From Anaerococcus sp. (GTDB lineage: Bacteria > Bacillota > Clostridia > Tissierellales > Peptoniphilaceae): a stretch of DNA of 18,249 nt. Location of the stretch: positions 1-18,249 of the forward strand of contig JAPJPH010000007.1 of assembly GCA_030825745.1 (NCBI GenBank). Direction: 5' to 3'. This document shows positions 6,827 to 14,893 of the stretch, in pieces. Numbering within the stretch: the stretch's first letter is position 1; every line of letters begins with the position of its first letter. Both the position numbers and the translations under genes were made by a program. The notes beneath the pieces are model-generated. The model searched no databases and had not been told where the DNA came from. It worked only from the letters and a program-made list of their open reading frames with translations.

Positions 6827-7876
6827 TTATCTTCTCCTTAGTTTTTCATTATTTTCTAACTGACTTTGCCTAAATTTCATTTGCTCACTTTTTTCATAAT
6901 CAAGCGAATCCATCCATGTTAGGGCCTTACTTGTTCCATCAATTACACACTCAGTTGGGTTTTTAGCAACTACTGCCTGAATTTGTAGCTTTTCTTCTAT
7001 TCTTTCTTTAAGGCCTAGGGTTAGGGCAGATCCTCCAGTTAGGATCATTTCTTTATCAAAGATATCAGCTGATAGTTCAGGTGGTGTAACTTCTAATACT
7101 TTTTTTACCCCTTTTACTATTATATCAATCGAAGGAATTAGACAATCGTATATTTCAGCAACTGGAACATAGATTTTTTGAGGAAGTCCCCCATCAATTA
7201 ACCTACCTGTAACTTCAATTGATTGTTCCATAGATTCTTTAGATGCCGCAATTTTTACATTTTCAGCCTTTTGCTCTCCTATTAATAGGCCATATCTTTT
7301 TCTAATATATTCTTGTATTATTCTATCAAACTCATTGCCTGCAATTTCTGTAGATGAGCTAGTTACTATCTGACCCATAGATACTACAGCTATATCACAA
7401 GTCCCCCCACCTATATCTAGGATTAATGTTCCATTTGGATCTGTTATATCAACTCCTGCTCCAATAGCAGCAGCTAGAGGTTCTTCTATGAGGTAGGTCC
7501 TATGGCTACCAGCATTTTCGCTTGCTTCTAGGACTGCTCTTTTTTCAACTTGGGTAGACCTAGATGGTATACATATCAATACATCAGGTTTTAGAAGTGA
7601 CTTTTTTACGGCCTTATCTAAGAAGTATTTTAGCATTCTTTCAGTAGCTTTAAAATCTGCTATTACGCCATTTTTCATTGGTTTTATAGCCTTTATATTA
7701 CCTGATGCTCTTCCTAAGAGCTTTTTAGCTTCACTACCACAAGCTAGGATATCACCTGTTAGGACATCTGTGGCTATTACACTTGGCTCTTCTAAAACTA
7801 TTCCCTTATCGCTTATATAGACTAAGATACTAGTTGTTCCAAGATCTATAGCTACATTTTTTCTAAATTTCGCCAT
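6827..7876 (-). CDS. mreB: MreB/Mbl-family actin-like protein
   Basis: A bacterial actin homologue of 349 residues. Nucleotide-binding motifs of the actin/Hsp70 fold are in order: phosphate-1 AIDLGTTS (9-16), EEPLAAAIGAG (131-141), phosphate-2 LDIGGGTCDIAVVS (153-166), and adenosine motif LTGGSALTLGL in the last quarter. MreB proteins polymerise under the membrane and guide wall synthesis. The sequence departs slightly from canonical MreB (GGGTCD rather than GGGTTE; GGSAL rather than GGGAL) and ends in a charged tail, KLRRR. There is no mreC or mreD beside it, and it lies between metK and gpmA. Whether it is MreB, Mbl or a divergent paralogue cannot be settled here. Its Shine-Dalgarno (TAGGAGAG) overlaps the metK stop. 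Confidence 0.88.
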   Translation of the reverse strand: MAKFRKNVAIDLGTTSILVYISDKGIVLEEPSVIATDVLTGDILACGSEAKKLLGRASGNIKAIKPMKNGVIADFKATERMLKYFLDKAVKKSLLKPDVLICIPSRSTQVEKRAVLEASENAGSHRTYLIEEPLAAAIGAGVDITDPNGTLILDIGGGTCDIAVVSMGQIVTSSSTEIAGNEFDRIIQEYIRKRYGLLIGEQKAENVKIAASKESMEQSIEVTGRLIDGGLPQKIYVPVAEIYDCLIPSIDIIVKGVKKVLEVTPPELSADIFDKEMILTGGSALTLGLKERIEEKLQIQAVVAKNPTECVIDGTSKALTWMDSLDYEKSEQMKFRQSQLENNEKLRRR

Positions 7877-7884
7877 TATCTCTC

Positions 7885-9054
7885 CTAATATTTCTTTAGT
7901 TGTTCAACCTTTGTTAGATTCTCCCAGGTAAAGTCGCTATCATTTCTTCCAAAGTGACCATAGCTTGAAGTTTTCTTATATATTGGTCTTTTTAGATCAA
8001 GTTTATCTATTATGGCTTGTGGTCTAAAATCAAAATTCTCTTTTACTATTTCTAGTAATTTTTCATCATCATATTTACCACTACCAAAACTATCTACAAA
8101 TATAGATAGGGGTTTGGCTACACCTATAGCATAGGATAGGCCAATTTCTAATTTTTCAGCAAGGCCTGCTGCTACCATGTTTTTGGCTGCAAATCTAGCC
8201 ATATAAGCTGCTGACCTATCTACCTTTGTTGGATCTTTTCCAGAAAATGCTCCACCACCTACTTTAGAATATCCACCGTAGGTATCTACTACAATTTTTC
8301 TACCTGTTAGACCACTATCACCCTTTGGTCCACCTATTACAAATTTTCCTGTTGGGTTTATATATATTTTGGTATTTTCATCTAATAGCTTTTCATCTAT
8401 TACTTTTTTAATAACTTCTGTTTTGATATCCTCACTAATCCTCTTAAGGTCAACATCTTCACTATGTTGGGCACTTATTACTATAGAGTCTATCCTTACT
8501 AGTTTATCATCATCATATTCTACTGTTACTTGGGTTTTTCCATCTGGTCTTAGGTAAGATAGGATACCTTCTTTTCTAACTTCTGTTAGCCTTTGGGCAA
8601 GTTTTTGAGCATATACTACTGATATTGGTAGGTACTCATCTGTTTCATTTGATGCAAAACCAAAGATCATCCCTTGGTCTCCTGCTCCAATTTTATCATA
8701 ATCATCCTTACTTTCGTTATAGTCAGATGATGTATTTACTCCCATAGCTATATCAGATGATTGCTCTATTATACTAGTTAATACTGCAACATTTGAGTAG
8801 TCAAAGCCTAGAGATGGATCGGTATATCCTATTTCTTTTATAGTATCCCTAGCTATTTTTTCTATTGGTACATAAGCTTTAGTAGTTATTTCTCCAACTA
8901 CTAGGACTAAACCTGTTGTGGTTACTGTTTCGCATGCCACTCTAGAGTTTTCATCTTCTTTTAGGCACTCATCTAATATTGCATCTGATATCCTATCACA
9001 GACCTTATCTGGATGGCCTTCAGTTACTGATTCTGAAGTAATTAATTTTTTCAT
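7885..9054 (-). CDS. metK: S-adenosylmethionine synthetase
   Basis: Makes S-adenosylmethionine from methionine and ATP. The 389-residue protein shows the full set of MetK signatures: [21 protein letters not shown] near the N-terminus (8-28), the methionine-loop motif GAGDQG (123-128), and the P-loop-like [16 protein letters not shown] (266-281). Spacing to ispF upstream is two bases, and GAGGAG within the final ispF codons serves as its Shine-Dalgarno. I see no SAM riboswitch or T-box before it, so expression appears tied to the carD operon. Confidence 0.98.
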   Translation of the reverse strand: MKKLITSESVTEGHPDKVCDRISDAILDECLKEDENSRVACETVTTTGLVLVVGEITTKAYVPIEKIARDTIKEIGYTDPSLGFDYSNVAVLTSIIEQSSDIAMGVNTSSDYNESKDDYDKIGAGDQGMIFGFASNETDEYLPISVVYAQKLAQRLTEVRKEGILSYLRPDGKTQVTVEYDDDKLVRIDSIVISAQHSEDVDLKRISEDIKTEVIKKVIDEKLLDENTKIYINPTGKFVIGGPKGDSGLTGRKIVVDTYGGYSKVGGGAFSGKDPTKVDRSAAYMARFAAKNMVAAGLAEKLEIGLSYAIGVAKPLSIFVDSFGSGKYDDEKLLEIVKENFDFRPQAIIDKLDLKRPIYKKTSSYGHFGRNDSDFTWENLTKVEQLKKY

Positions 9055-9056
9055 TT

Positions 9057-9530
9057 TTATATCTCCTCTAATAAAATTATAGCTCTTGCTTCAATTCCCT
9101 CGCCCCTTCCAGTAAATCCTAATTTTTCACTAGTTGAAGCTTTTATGCTTATATTTTTTATATCTGTTTTTAAAACTTTACTTAAACTTAATCTTATATC
9201 TTCTCTAATCGGATTTATTTTAGGATACTCGCATATCAAGACTGTATCTAGGTTAACTATCCTATACTTATTCTCCTGCATAAGCGAGACTACCTTTTCT
9301 AATAAGATTACTGATGATATATCCTTATAGGCTTTATCTGTATCTGGGAATAATTTTCCTATATCATCCATGGCCATAGCTCCTAAAATAGCATCCATTA
9401 TGGCATGGATTAGGACATCTGCATCAGAGTGTCCCAATAGTCCCAAGGGATAATCAACTTTGACCCCTCCAAGGTATAAATCTCTATTTTCAACTAGTTT
9501 ATGGACATCATAACCCATTCCTATTCTCAT
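9057..9530 (-). CDS. ispF: 2-C-methyl-D-erythritol 2,4-cyclodiphosphate synthase
   Basis: Fifth step of the MEP isoprenoid pathway: cyclises CDP-ME 2-phosphate to MEcPP with release of CMP. The metal ligands are Asp8 and His10 in GYDVH and His42 in [19 protein letters not shown] (33-51). [10 protein letters not shown] (56-65) and the C-terminal [14 protein letters not shown] complete the family pattern. The length of 157 residues is standard. Its start overlaps the ispD stop by 4 bases (ATGA), linking consecutive pathway steps in translation. Confidence 0.97.
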   Translation of the reverse strand: MRIGMGYDVHKLVENRDLYLGGVKVDYPLGLLGHSDADVLIHAIMDAILGAMAMDDIGKLFPDTDKAYKDISSVILLEKVVSLMQENKYRIVNLDTVLICEYPKINPIREDIRLSLSKVLKTDIKNISIKASTSEKLGFTGRGEGIEARAIILLEEI

Positions 9531-10234
9531 ATATCAAGCTCCTTTTTAGACATGTATGCATTTGCAAATATTATATCTTCTCTGGTTGTAATCTTTATGT
9601 TAGAATACTCACCTTCTATTACTTTTACTTTTTCATCTCTTTTGAAAAATTCAAATAATTGGCTGTCATCTGTTATTTTAAATTCACTTTCTACATATCT
9701 TTGATATAGGTCAAAGATTAAGTTTTTGTCAAAGGCTTGAGGAGTTTGGATATTATATACGAAGTCTCTATTTGGTGTAAAATCTACTACCATATCATCA
9801 TCTACAATTTTGACTGTATCCTTACTCTTTACTGCTGTTATAACCGCCTTGAATTTTTTTAAGTTATTTATTATATTTTCAAACAGTTCAGTACTTGCAA
9901 AGGGTCTTACCCCATCATGGGTTATTACATAATCACACCTTTTATCTATAGCTTTTAGACCCTCAAAGGTCGATAATTCTCTAGTCTTTTTACCAAATAC
10001 ATAGCTTATTTTTTTATTATATTTTTTTACAAGTCTTTTTAGTAATTGTTCATCTTCTTTTCTAATAACAAGGATGATCTCATCAATTTTATCTATGCTT
10101 GTAACTGTATCTAGGGTTATTTCAAGGATTTTCTTGCCCCCTATTTCTATATAGGGTTTGTTGGTTAGAGATTTCATCCTAAGGCCAGATCCTGCAGCTG
10201 TTATTACAGCTGATACAAATTTATTATCAATCAT
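9527..10234 (-). CDS. ispD: 2-C-methyl-D-erythritol 4-phosphate cytidylyltransferase
   Basis: Third step of the MEP pathway: joins MEP and CTP into CDP-ME. The nucleotidyltransferase signature AAGSGLRM (13-20) is followed by Lys26 and the substrate-site block THDGVRPF (105-112), then NIQTPQAF further on. The 235-residue length fits. The usual HDAARP is HDGVRP here, a minor variation. The start overlaps the PIN/TRAM gene's stop by 8 bases (ATGATTGA). The order carD, PIN/TRAM, ispD, ispF is a familiar clostridial arrangement. Confidence 0.96.
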   Translation of the reverse strand: MIDNKFVSAVITAAGSGLRMKSLTNKPYIEIGGKKILEITLDTVTSIDKIDEIILVIRKEDEQLLKRLVKKYNKKISYVFGKKTRELSTFEGLKAIDKRCDYVITHDGVRPFASTELFENIINNLKKFKAVITAVKSKDTVKIVDDDMVVDFTPNRDFVYNIQTPQAFDKNLIFDLYQRYVESEFKITDDSQLFEFFKRDEKVKVIEGEYSNIKITTREDIIFANAYMSKKELDI

Positions 10235-11330
10235 CTTCAGCCCTTACAAATATCATTCTTCCAGCTGATGTTTGAAGAACACTAGTTACTCTAGCCTTGA
10301 TTGTGGTATCTATATATTTGATGCCATCTTCTACTACTACCATGGTACCATCTTCTAGATAACCTACACCCTGGTTTTTGCCCTTACCTTTTTTTATCAC
10401 ATCAACTACCATACTCTCTCCTGGTATAACTATAGGTTTTAGAGCATTGACCAAATCATTAATATTAAGTATTGGTATACCTTGAACATCGGCTACCTTA
10501 TTTAGGTTATAATCATTGGTAAAGATTTTAGCATTTAAATCCATGGCTAGTCTTAATAGCTTTGAGTCAACTTCTTTTATATCTTTATAGTCCTTATCTA
10601 CTATTTTAAGTTTAACCATATCGCTTTTTTTAATCTTATTTATTATATCAAGACCACGACGTCCACGCTCTCTTTTTAGATCATCTGGACTATCTGCTAT
10701 ATGTTGAAGCTCCTCTAGGACAAACTTGCTTACTACAAGTTCTCCTTCTATAAAGTCAGTATTAATTATATCTAGGATTCTTCCATCAATGATAACAGAG
10801 GTGTCAAGGATCTTTGGGCTTGCAGTATTTTTGTTCCTATCAAAACTAAAGGCCCTAGCTTCCTTATTGTCACTTCTTTCTCTTTTTTGAAAGATACCCA
10901 GGATATCCTCGGCATTATTTGAAGCAACCCTCCAACCTAGGTAACCTAGCCCGATATATAATAAAATAGATAATAGCACAAAAATTAAGTTGCCTACATA
11001 GGGTAGGCTAAGCTGGGTTAGGGGTCTGGTTACTAAAGTTGCTATCAAAAATCCTAGGATAGATCCTACGATTCCAACTATAAGCTTATTTGCCGGTAAC
11101 TTTTTTAAACTGTCTTCAAACAAATTAAAACCTACAGAAAATTTATCACTAAATTTATCAGTAAGTAGGTAAAAAACTAATGCTCCCAATAGGGCTGCTA
11201 TAATATGCGCTATTACAAAATATACGCCGGCACCTGGTAAAAAATCCACGCCGGCATTAATTGATCTTAATAACGCAATTGCTAGAACAGCTCCGATTAT
11301 TGAAAGCACTAATCGAATTATTCTTTTCAT
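10227..11330 (-). CDS. PIN/TRAM-domain membrane protein (YacL type)
   Basis: A 367-residue integral membrane protein with four hydrophobic segments (about 5-22, 35-56, 82-101, 111-133), then a PIN nuclease-like domain and a TRAM domain. The PIN acidic residues appear intact: Asp176 in LDTSVIIDGR, Glu206/Glu207, Asp255 in VDSKL and Asp273 in TNDYN, suggesting metal-dependent RNase activity. The TRAM domain (about 302-363) contains GKGKNQGVGYLEDGTMVVVE. It corresponds to B. subtilis YacL; the cellular RNA target is not established. ATG at 11330 is chosen over the adjacent TTG at 11333 because GGAG lies nine bases upstream, with better spacing to the ATG. It follows carD closely. Confidence 0.93.
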   Translation of the reverse strand: MKRIIRLVLSIIGAVLAIALLRSINAGVDFLPGAGVYFVIAHIIAALLGALVFYLLTDKFSDKFSVGFNLFEDSLKKLPANKLIVGIVGSILGFLIATLVTRPLTQLSLPYVGNLIFVLLSILLYIGLGYLGWRVASNNAEDILGIFQKRERSDNKEARAFSFDRNKNTASPKILDTSVIIDGRILDIINTDFIEGELVVSKFVLEELQHIADSPDDLKRERGRRGLDIINKIKKSDMVKLKIVDKDYKDIKEVDSKLLRLAMDLNAKIFTNDYNLNKVADVQGIPILNINDLVNALKPIVIPGESMVVDVIKKGKGKNQGVGYLEDGTMVVVEDGIKYIDTTIKARVTSVLQTSAGRMIFVRAEDD

Positions 11331-11340
11331 CAACTTCTCC

Positions 11341-11820
11341 TTAAAGTCCTATGGACTCATCAATCATAGCTTCTGCTTCTTCTTTTTTTAGAGAACCTGC
11401 CATAACTAGCTCACTTGCAAGGATCCTCCTTGACCTATTGAGAAGTTTCTTCTCAGTAGTTGATAGTCCTTTATCCTTATCCAAAATAGCTAAGTTTCTG
11501 ACCATCCTCGCAAGGTCAAAAACATCTCCTGCCTTGAGTATTTCTTGGTTTTGCCTATGTCTTTTAGTCCAATTGGTATCCATCTTTGTAGGGTCATCAT
11601 CAAGAATCTCTAAGACCTTGTCCCCTTCTTCTTTGCTAATGACATCTCTAATATTCATATCATTTATTTTAGATGTAGGTATAGAAATATCCATATCTCC
11701 AATTGGCATCTTTAGAATGAAATATTCTTTTTCTTCTCCCAAAAATTCCTTCTTTTCTATGGAATCTATAATTCCTGCCCCATGCATGGGATATACGATT
11801 TTATCGCCTATTTTAAACAT
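11341..11820 (-). CDS. carD: CarD/CdnL-family RNA polymerase-binding regulator
   Basis: A CarD_CdnL/TRCF-domain protein of 159 residues. Family members bind the RNA polymerase beta subunit through the N-terminal domain and affect open-complex stability. The N-terminal FKIGDKIVYPMHGAGIIDSIE (2-22) and the following EYFILKMPIGDMDISIPTSKI are typical of the RNAP-interacting domain. The C-terminal part is helical, consistent with the DNA-contacting domain. It is the first gene of the operon, with a clear promoter and an AGGAGG Shine-Dalgarno, and may influence transcription broadly. Its location ahead of a PIN/TRAM protein and ispD is conserved in clostridia. Confidence 0.92.
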   Translation of the reverse strand: MFKIGDKIVYPMHGAGIIDSIEKKEFLGEEKEYFILKMPIGDMDISIPTSKINDMNIRDVISKEEGDKVLEILDDDPTKMDTNWTKRHRQNQEILKAGDVFDLARMVRNLAILDKDKGLSTTEKKLLNRSRRILASELVMAGSLKKEEAEAMIDESIGL

Positions 11821-11846
11821 ATAAACCTCCTAGATTCCCACTATAT

Positions 11847-11875
11847 ATTATATCCCATTTTTGACTAGGAGTAAA
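11847..11875 (-). promoter_or_regulatory. Promoter of the carD-gpmA operon
   Basis: TTTACT (11870-11875) and a perfect TATAAT (11847-11852) are 17 bases apart on the minus strand, giving a start near 11840 and a leader of about 20 bases with AGGAGG before ATG at 11820. I see no strong terminator after the lipid kinase gene upstream, so read-through could add to transcription. Confidence 0.75.
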
Positions 11876-11912
11876 TGTATGACGGTACAATATACCATAG
11901 GTGAAATTATTT

Positions 11913-12812
11913 TCAATCTTTTATATTATTTTTTATCCTTATTCTTTGTTTTAATATCTCTATGTTGGCCTTATCCTTCTTGCCACCAAAATCACCATCC
12001 AAGGACCAGCCCACAGGTCTATCTGTTTCTACTAAAAACTTATGGGATTGTCTGAAAATAACCATATCATTTTCAGTTCTATTTGTTAGAGCTTGAATTA
12101 TTTTATTTATATCAGATATATTATTTGGTTTTTTTATCATAGTTAGTTCAAAAAGACCATCATCAAGGCCTATATTTTCATTAAATAATCCTGTAAATCC
12201 TCCAACTGAATAGGAGTTTGTTACCATAAAATGAACTAGGTCTAAGTCAAGTTTTTCATCATCCAAGCTAATCCTAGTTTTATAGCTTTCTAGGTTGGAT
12301 AGGGGAAGGGCCTGTCTAAGCCCCTCAAAAACATAGGCACTTCTACCAAATATATTTTTAAGATCCTGGTCTGTGTTATAAGATACATCAGAAATAGTCC
12401 CAAAGGCTGCTACATAGACGAAGTATTTTTCATCAAATTTTCCTATATCTAGAAGGTCTTCTCTACCCCTAAGTGCTATCCTAGATGCCCAGGCTATATC
12501 ATTAGGAATATTTAGACTTTTTGCAAAATCATTGGTTGATCCTGTTGGTATATAACCAAAAGTGGGGCTAAGTCCTGCCTTTATGCTACCTGATATAACT
12601 TCATCCAAAGTCCCATCACCCCCACTTACTAGGATATAAGAAAATGACTTGCCGATTTTTTCAACAATTTTCCTCGCTTCTCCTGCTCTTTGGGTTGCAT
12701 ATATGCTAGTTAGGTAACCCTTAGATGAAAAAAAGTTAACTATCCAATGGATATAATCTATTATTTCTTGTTGTCCACTATTTGGGTTATATATAAAAAG
12801 TGCTTGTTTCAT
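11913..12812 (-). CDS. Diacylglycerol kinase-family lipid kinase (DgkB/YegS type)
   Basis: A 299-residue soluble lipid kinase of the DAGK catalytic family. Motifs are NPNSG (9-13), the nucleotide-binding SGGDGTLDEV (63-72) and IPTGSTNDFA (88-97). The C-terminal beta-sandwich half includes a typical GGFTGLFNENIGLDDGLFEL stretch and a WSLDGD near the end. Relatives phosphorylate diacylglycerol or similar lipids to recycle phospholipid head-group loss. The exact substrate cannot be read from sequence. It forms its own unit: AAGGAG before ATG, a promoter upstream, and a terminator of the preceding operon beyond that. Confidence 0.92.
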   Translation of the reverse strand: MKQALFIYNPNSGQQEIIDYIHWIVNFFSSKGYLTSIYATQRAGEARKIVEKIGKSFSYILVSGGDGTLDEVISGSIKAGLSPTFGYIPTGSTNDFAKSLNIPNDIAWASRIALRGREDLLDIGKFDEKYFVYVAAFGTISDVSYNTDQDLKNIFGRSAYVFEGLRQALPLSNLESYKTRISLDDEKLDLDLVHFMVTNSYSVGGFTGLFNENIGLDDGLFELTMIKKPNNISDINKIIQALTNRTENDMVIFRQSHKFLVETDRPVGWSLDGDFGGKKDKANIEILKQRIRIKNNIKD

Positions 12813-12842
12813 GCTAGCTCCTTAATCTTTCTTATTAAGTAA

Positions 12843-12870
12843 AATATACGCTTTATAAGATTTTTGTAAA
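12843..12870 (-). promoter_or_regulatory. Promoter of the lipid kinase gene
   Basis: TTTACA (12865-12870) and TATATT (12843-12848) with a 16-base spacer on the minus strand, each five of six against the consensus. The leader is about 25-30 bases and carries AAGGAG. Confidence 0.65.
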
Positions 12871-12872
12871 TT

Positions 12873-12895
12873 AAAAGAGGCAGCTAACTGCCTCT
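12873..12895 (-). terminator. Intrinsic terminator after the GntR-ABC operon
   Basis: A perfect 8-bp stem AGAGGCAG/CTGCCTCT (12876-12883 and 12888-12895) with a 4-base loop is followed by UUUUAAUUU on the minus strand, 14 bases after the permease stop codon. Confidence 0.92.
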
Positions 12896-12908
12896 AAGTT
12901 TTCTGGTA

Positions 12909-13697
12909 TTAATCAACTGATAGTTTCTTATCATGAAAGTAGTAGCTAAGTCCATAAAATCCTAAGCTTAATACTATATTTGATATAAGTGGGATAAGCA
13001 TCAATCTTGTTGAAGCATCATTGCTTACACTAACTTCAGCCCCACCCATCTCAAAAGTTTGGTACATATAATCTGCTAGGGCAGATGATTGGATTTTTGC
13101 TCCTATCATTCCTAGGCCAAAAAATAAGATTAGGAAGATAATTACAGGAGCGTACTTTGATTTTCTCCCAAAAATGCTAGATGATCCAAAAGAGTTAGCA
13201 AGCATCATAGTACTTACTATAAAGACACCAAACATAAATAGATTTAATATTGCCATAGTAAATTTACCAGCTCCTATTTGCTCAATACCATTTGCTATAC
13301 TAGAAAATATTTCAGATAAGCTTAATCCTTGTGCATTCGCTATATTTAATATAATTAAATTTAAAAATGCAGATATTGCTATTATAATTCCTAATAAAAC
13401 ATAGTTAATAAGCCTTGCTCCTGTGATAGAACTTGAAGATATAGGTAGGCTAGAGTAAAAACTAGCATTTTTACCATAAAATCTTTCATTATCATTACGA
13501 GCTGCTACTGCCAGTGATAAAAATGGACCTATCATAAGGGCAGTCATCGAAAATCCCATAGCTAGTGTCAATAAAGGTAATCCTTCAAAAGCTGATAAAA
13601 GCTGCATAAATATCAAAGCAGATGCAAGTGGTAACAACAACCACAATATTATGGCTTTAAAGTCTTCTTCAAATATTTGTCCTATAAGTTTTCCCAT
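12909..13697 (-). CDS. ABC-2 type transporter permease
   Basis: A 262-residue membrane protein with about six hydrophobic segments (near 17-35, 45-65, 98-120, 147-168, 183-200, 232-253). Between segments two and three is FYSSLPISSSSITGARL (80-96), a pattern typical of ABC-2 permeases. It shares one base with the stop of the ATPase gene (TAATG), so the two are coupled. The GntR-ATPase-permease trio is the YtrA-type layout of Firmicutes, often linked to envelope stress or cell-wall antibiotics. The transported substrate is unknown. Confidence 0.86.
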   Translation of the reverse strand: MGKLIGQIFEEDFKAIILWLLLPLASALIFMQLLSAFEGLPLLTLAMGFSMTALMIGPFLSLAVAARNDNERFYGKNASFYSSLPISSSSITGARLINYVLLGIIIAISAFLNLIILNIANAQGLSLSEIFSSIANGIEQIGAGKFTMAILNLFMFGVFIVSTMMLANSFGSSSIFGRKSKYAPVIIFLILFFGLGMIGAKIQSSALADYMYQTFEMGGAEVSVSNDASTRLMLIPLISNIVLSLGFYGLSYYFHDKKLSVD

Positions 13698-14380
13698 TAT
13701 ATTACCTCCGTAAAGTAATCTTCTACACCCATATGGTGGTTTTCTCGTATGTCATCTACGCTTTCATCTACTACACATCTACCATGGTTCATAAAAATAA
13801 CCCTATCTAGAGCTCTTTCTACCTCTCCAATTAGGTGGGTTGATAAAAGTAAAATTCCTTGGTAATCAAAATTTTCAATTATAGTTTTAAGCACTGTCTT
13901 ACGTGACTTTGGATCTATACCACTTAAAGGTTCATCTAAAAGATAAATCTTAGTCTTTCTTGAAAGTGTCAGAGCAATTTGTACCTTTTCTTTCATCCCC
14001 TTGGAACATTCTTTAATCTTTAAGTCCGGGCTAATATCAAAGCTTTTTATTAGCTCATAAAACTTTTTATCATTAAAGTCCTCATAAAATTTCTTATAAA
14101 TTTTAGCAACATCAGATATTTTTAAACTTTCATCAAGGGCTAGGTGGTCTGGTTGGTAGGAGACCATAAGGTTAGTTTTTCCACCAGGAGCTTTACCATT
14201 TATTTTTACATCTCCTTGGTAGCTTCTCTCAAGTCCTGCAAGAATCCTAAGTAAAGTTGTCTTTCCAGAACCATTTTCTCCAACAAGTCCAACTACCTGT
14301 CCCTCCTCTATGGTCAAATTAATATTATCTAGGACCTTCTTTCCCTTATAGTCCATAACTAGGTTTTTAATCTCAATCAT
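13697..14380 (-). CDS. ABC transporter ATP-binding protein
   Basis: Nucleotide-binding subunit of the adjacent ABC-2 exporter, 227 residues from the ATG at 14380. Walker A GENGSGKT (34-41), Q-loop Gln76 in SYQPDH, signature ECSKGMKEK (124-132, the SKGM variant common in ABC-2 exporters), Walker B IYLLDEP (145-151) with catalytic Glu150, D-loop and switch His182 are all present, so it should hydrolyse ATP. Three ATGs compete (14401, 14383, 14380). The last is chosen because GGGAGG lies six bases before it. The start then overlaps the GntR stop by 8 bases (ATGATTGA). Confidence 0.93.
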   Translation of the reverse strand: MIEIKNLVMDYKGKKVLDNINLTIEEGQVVGLVGENGSGKTTLLRILAGLERSYQGDVKINGKAPGGKTNLMVSYQPDHLALDESLKISDVAKIYKKFYEDFNDKKFYELIKSFDISPDLKIKECSKGMKEKVQIALTLSRKTKIYLLDEPLSGIDPKSRKTVLKTIIENFDYQGILLLSTHLIGEVERALDRVIFMNHGRCVVDESVDDIRENHHMGVEDYFTEVI

Positions 14381-14738
14381 CATTATCCTCCCAATAATCA
14401 TCTAACATTTTGATCGCCTTACTCCTTGCTAGATTTAAATTCCTAACCCCTTCTATAAATTCATCTGCCAATTTATAAAAGTTTTTGTCATTAAGTCTAG
14501 CTATTTTTCCATCATCATCAGTTACAAACCTACCTAAGGTTCTTTGGCTATAACATAGCCCCTCCCTTTCTAGATCTTGAAGGGCCCTTTGGACCGTGTT
14601 GGGGTTTACCCCATAGGATTTGGCTAGGGCCCTAACTGGGTCTATCTTCTCTCCCCTTGGCCAAGCCCCTGTGGATATCTTGATCCTAAAGTCTTCTAGA
14701 AGCTGGATGTAGATGGGTCTTTTATCATCGAAATTCAT
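14373..14738 (-). CDS. GntR-family regulator, YtrA subfamily
   Basis: A short (121 residues) GntR repressor with an N-terminal winged helix and only a small C-terminal helical tail, which defines the YtrA subfamily. RPIYIQLLEDFRIKISTGAWPRG (7-29) and the recognition region VRALAKSYGVNPNTVQRALQDLEREGL (35-61) are typical. It heads the operon with the ABC ATPase and permease and very probably represses it. A palindrome with GTATTA/TAATAC half-sites lies between its -10 and start codon. The Shine-Dalgarno is AAGGAGGGG. Confidence 0.92.
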   Translation of the reverse strand: MNFDDKRPIYIQLLEDFRIKISTGAWPRGEKIDPVRALAKSYGVNPNTVQRALQDLEREGLCYSQRTLGRFVTDDDGKIARLNDKNFYKLADEFIEGVRNLNLARSKAIKMLDDYWEDNDD

Positions 14739-14755
14739 AACCCCTCCTTGTATCG

Positions 14756-14777
14756 TTGTATTATTTACTTAATACAA
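14756..14777. promoter_or_regulatory. Candidate operator of the GntR regulator
   Basis: A perfect palindrome with 8-bp arms TTGTATTA (14756-14763) and TAATACAA (14770-14777) and a 6-base centre sits directly downstream of the -10, over the expected transcription start. YtrA-type regulators bind such inverted repeats in their own promoters, so autoregulation is the natural reading. Confidence 0.75.
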
Positions 14778-14805
14778 TAATACCACGTTTTTTTAATTTG
14801 TGCAA
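14777..14805 (-). promoter_or_regulatory. Promoter of the GntR-ABC operon
   Basis: TTGCAC (14800-14805) and TATTAT (14777-14782) with a 17-base spacer on the minus strand, plus TG one base before the -10 (extended -10). It abuts the candidate operator, so bound repressor would block initiation. Confidence 0.8.
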
Positions 14806-14850
14806 GGATTTAATATATAAATTAATCAAACCGCTTAAAAATTGGCATAG

Positions 14851-14875
14851 AAAAAGCAAGGTTTAAAAACCTTGC
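14851..14875 (-). terminator. Intrinsic terminator after thiT
   Basis: A perfect 9-bp stem GCAAGGTTT/AAACCTTGC (14856-14864 and 14867-14875) followed by UUUUU on the minus strand, about 20 bases past the thiT stop. It isolates thiT from the GntR operon. Confidence 0.93.
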
Positions 14876-14893
14876 CCTTATCTTTTTTTAATT

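Noticed and set aside
11351..11824. 157-codon plus-strand open frame antisense to carD
   Set aside because: It is serine- and isoleucine-rich low-complexity peptide typical of a shadow of an A+T-rich gene. No promoter or Shine-Dalgarno was seen, and carD is unmistakable on the other strand.
11881..11900. Weak inverted repeat GGTA/TACC upstream of the carD promoter
   Set aside because: Arms are only four bases and no U-tract follows. Too weak to call a terminator or operator.
14381..14401. Upstream ATGs for the ABC ATPase
   Set aside because: The Shine-Dalgarno GGGAGG lies between these and the ATG at 14380, so the first would start before its own ribosome site and the second is too close.
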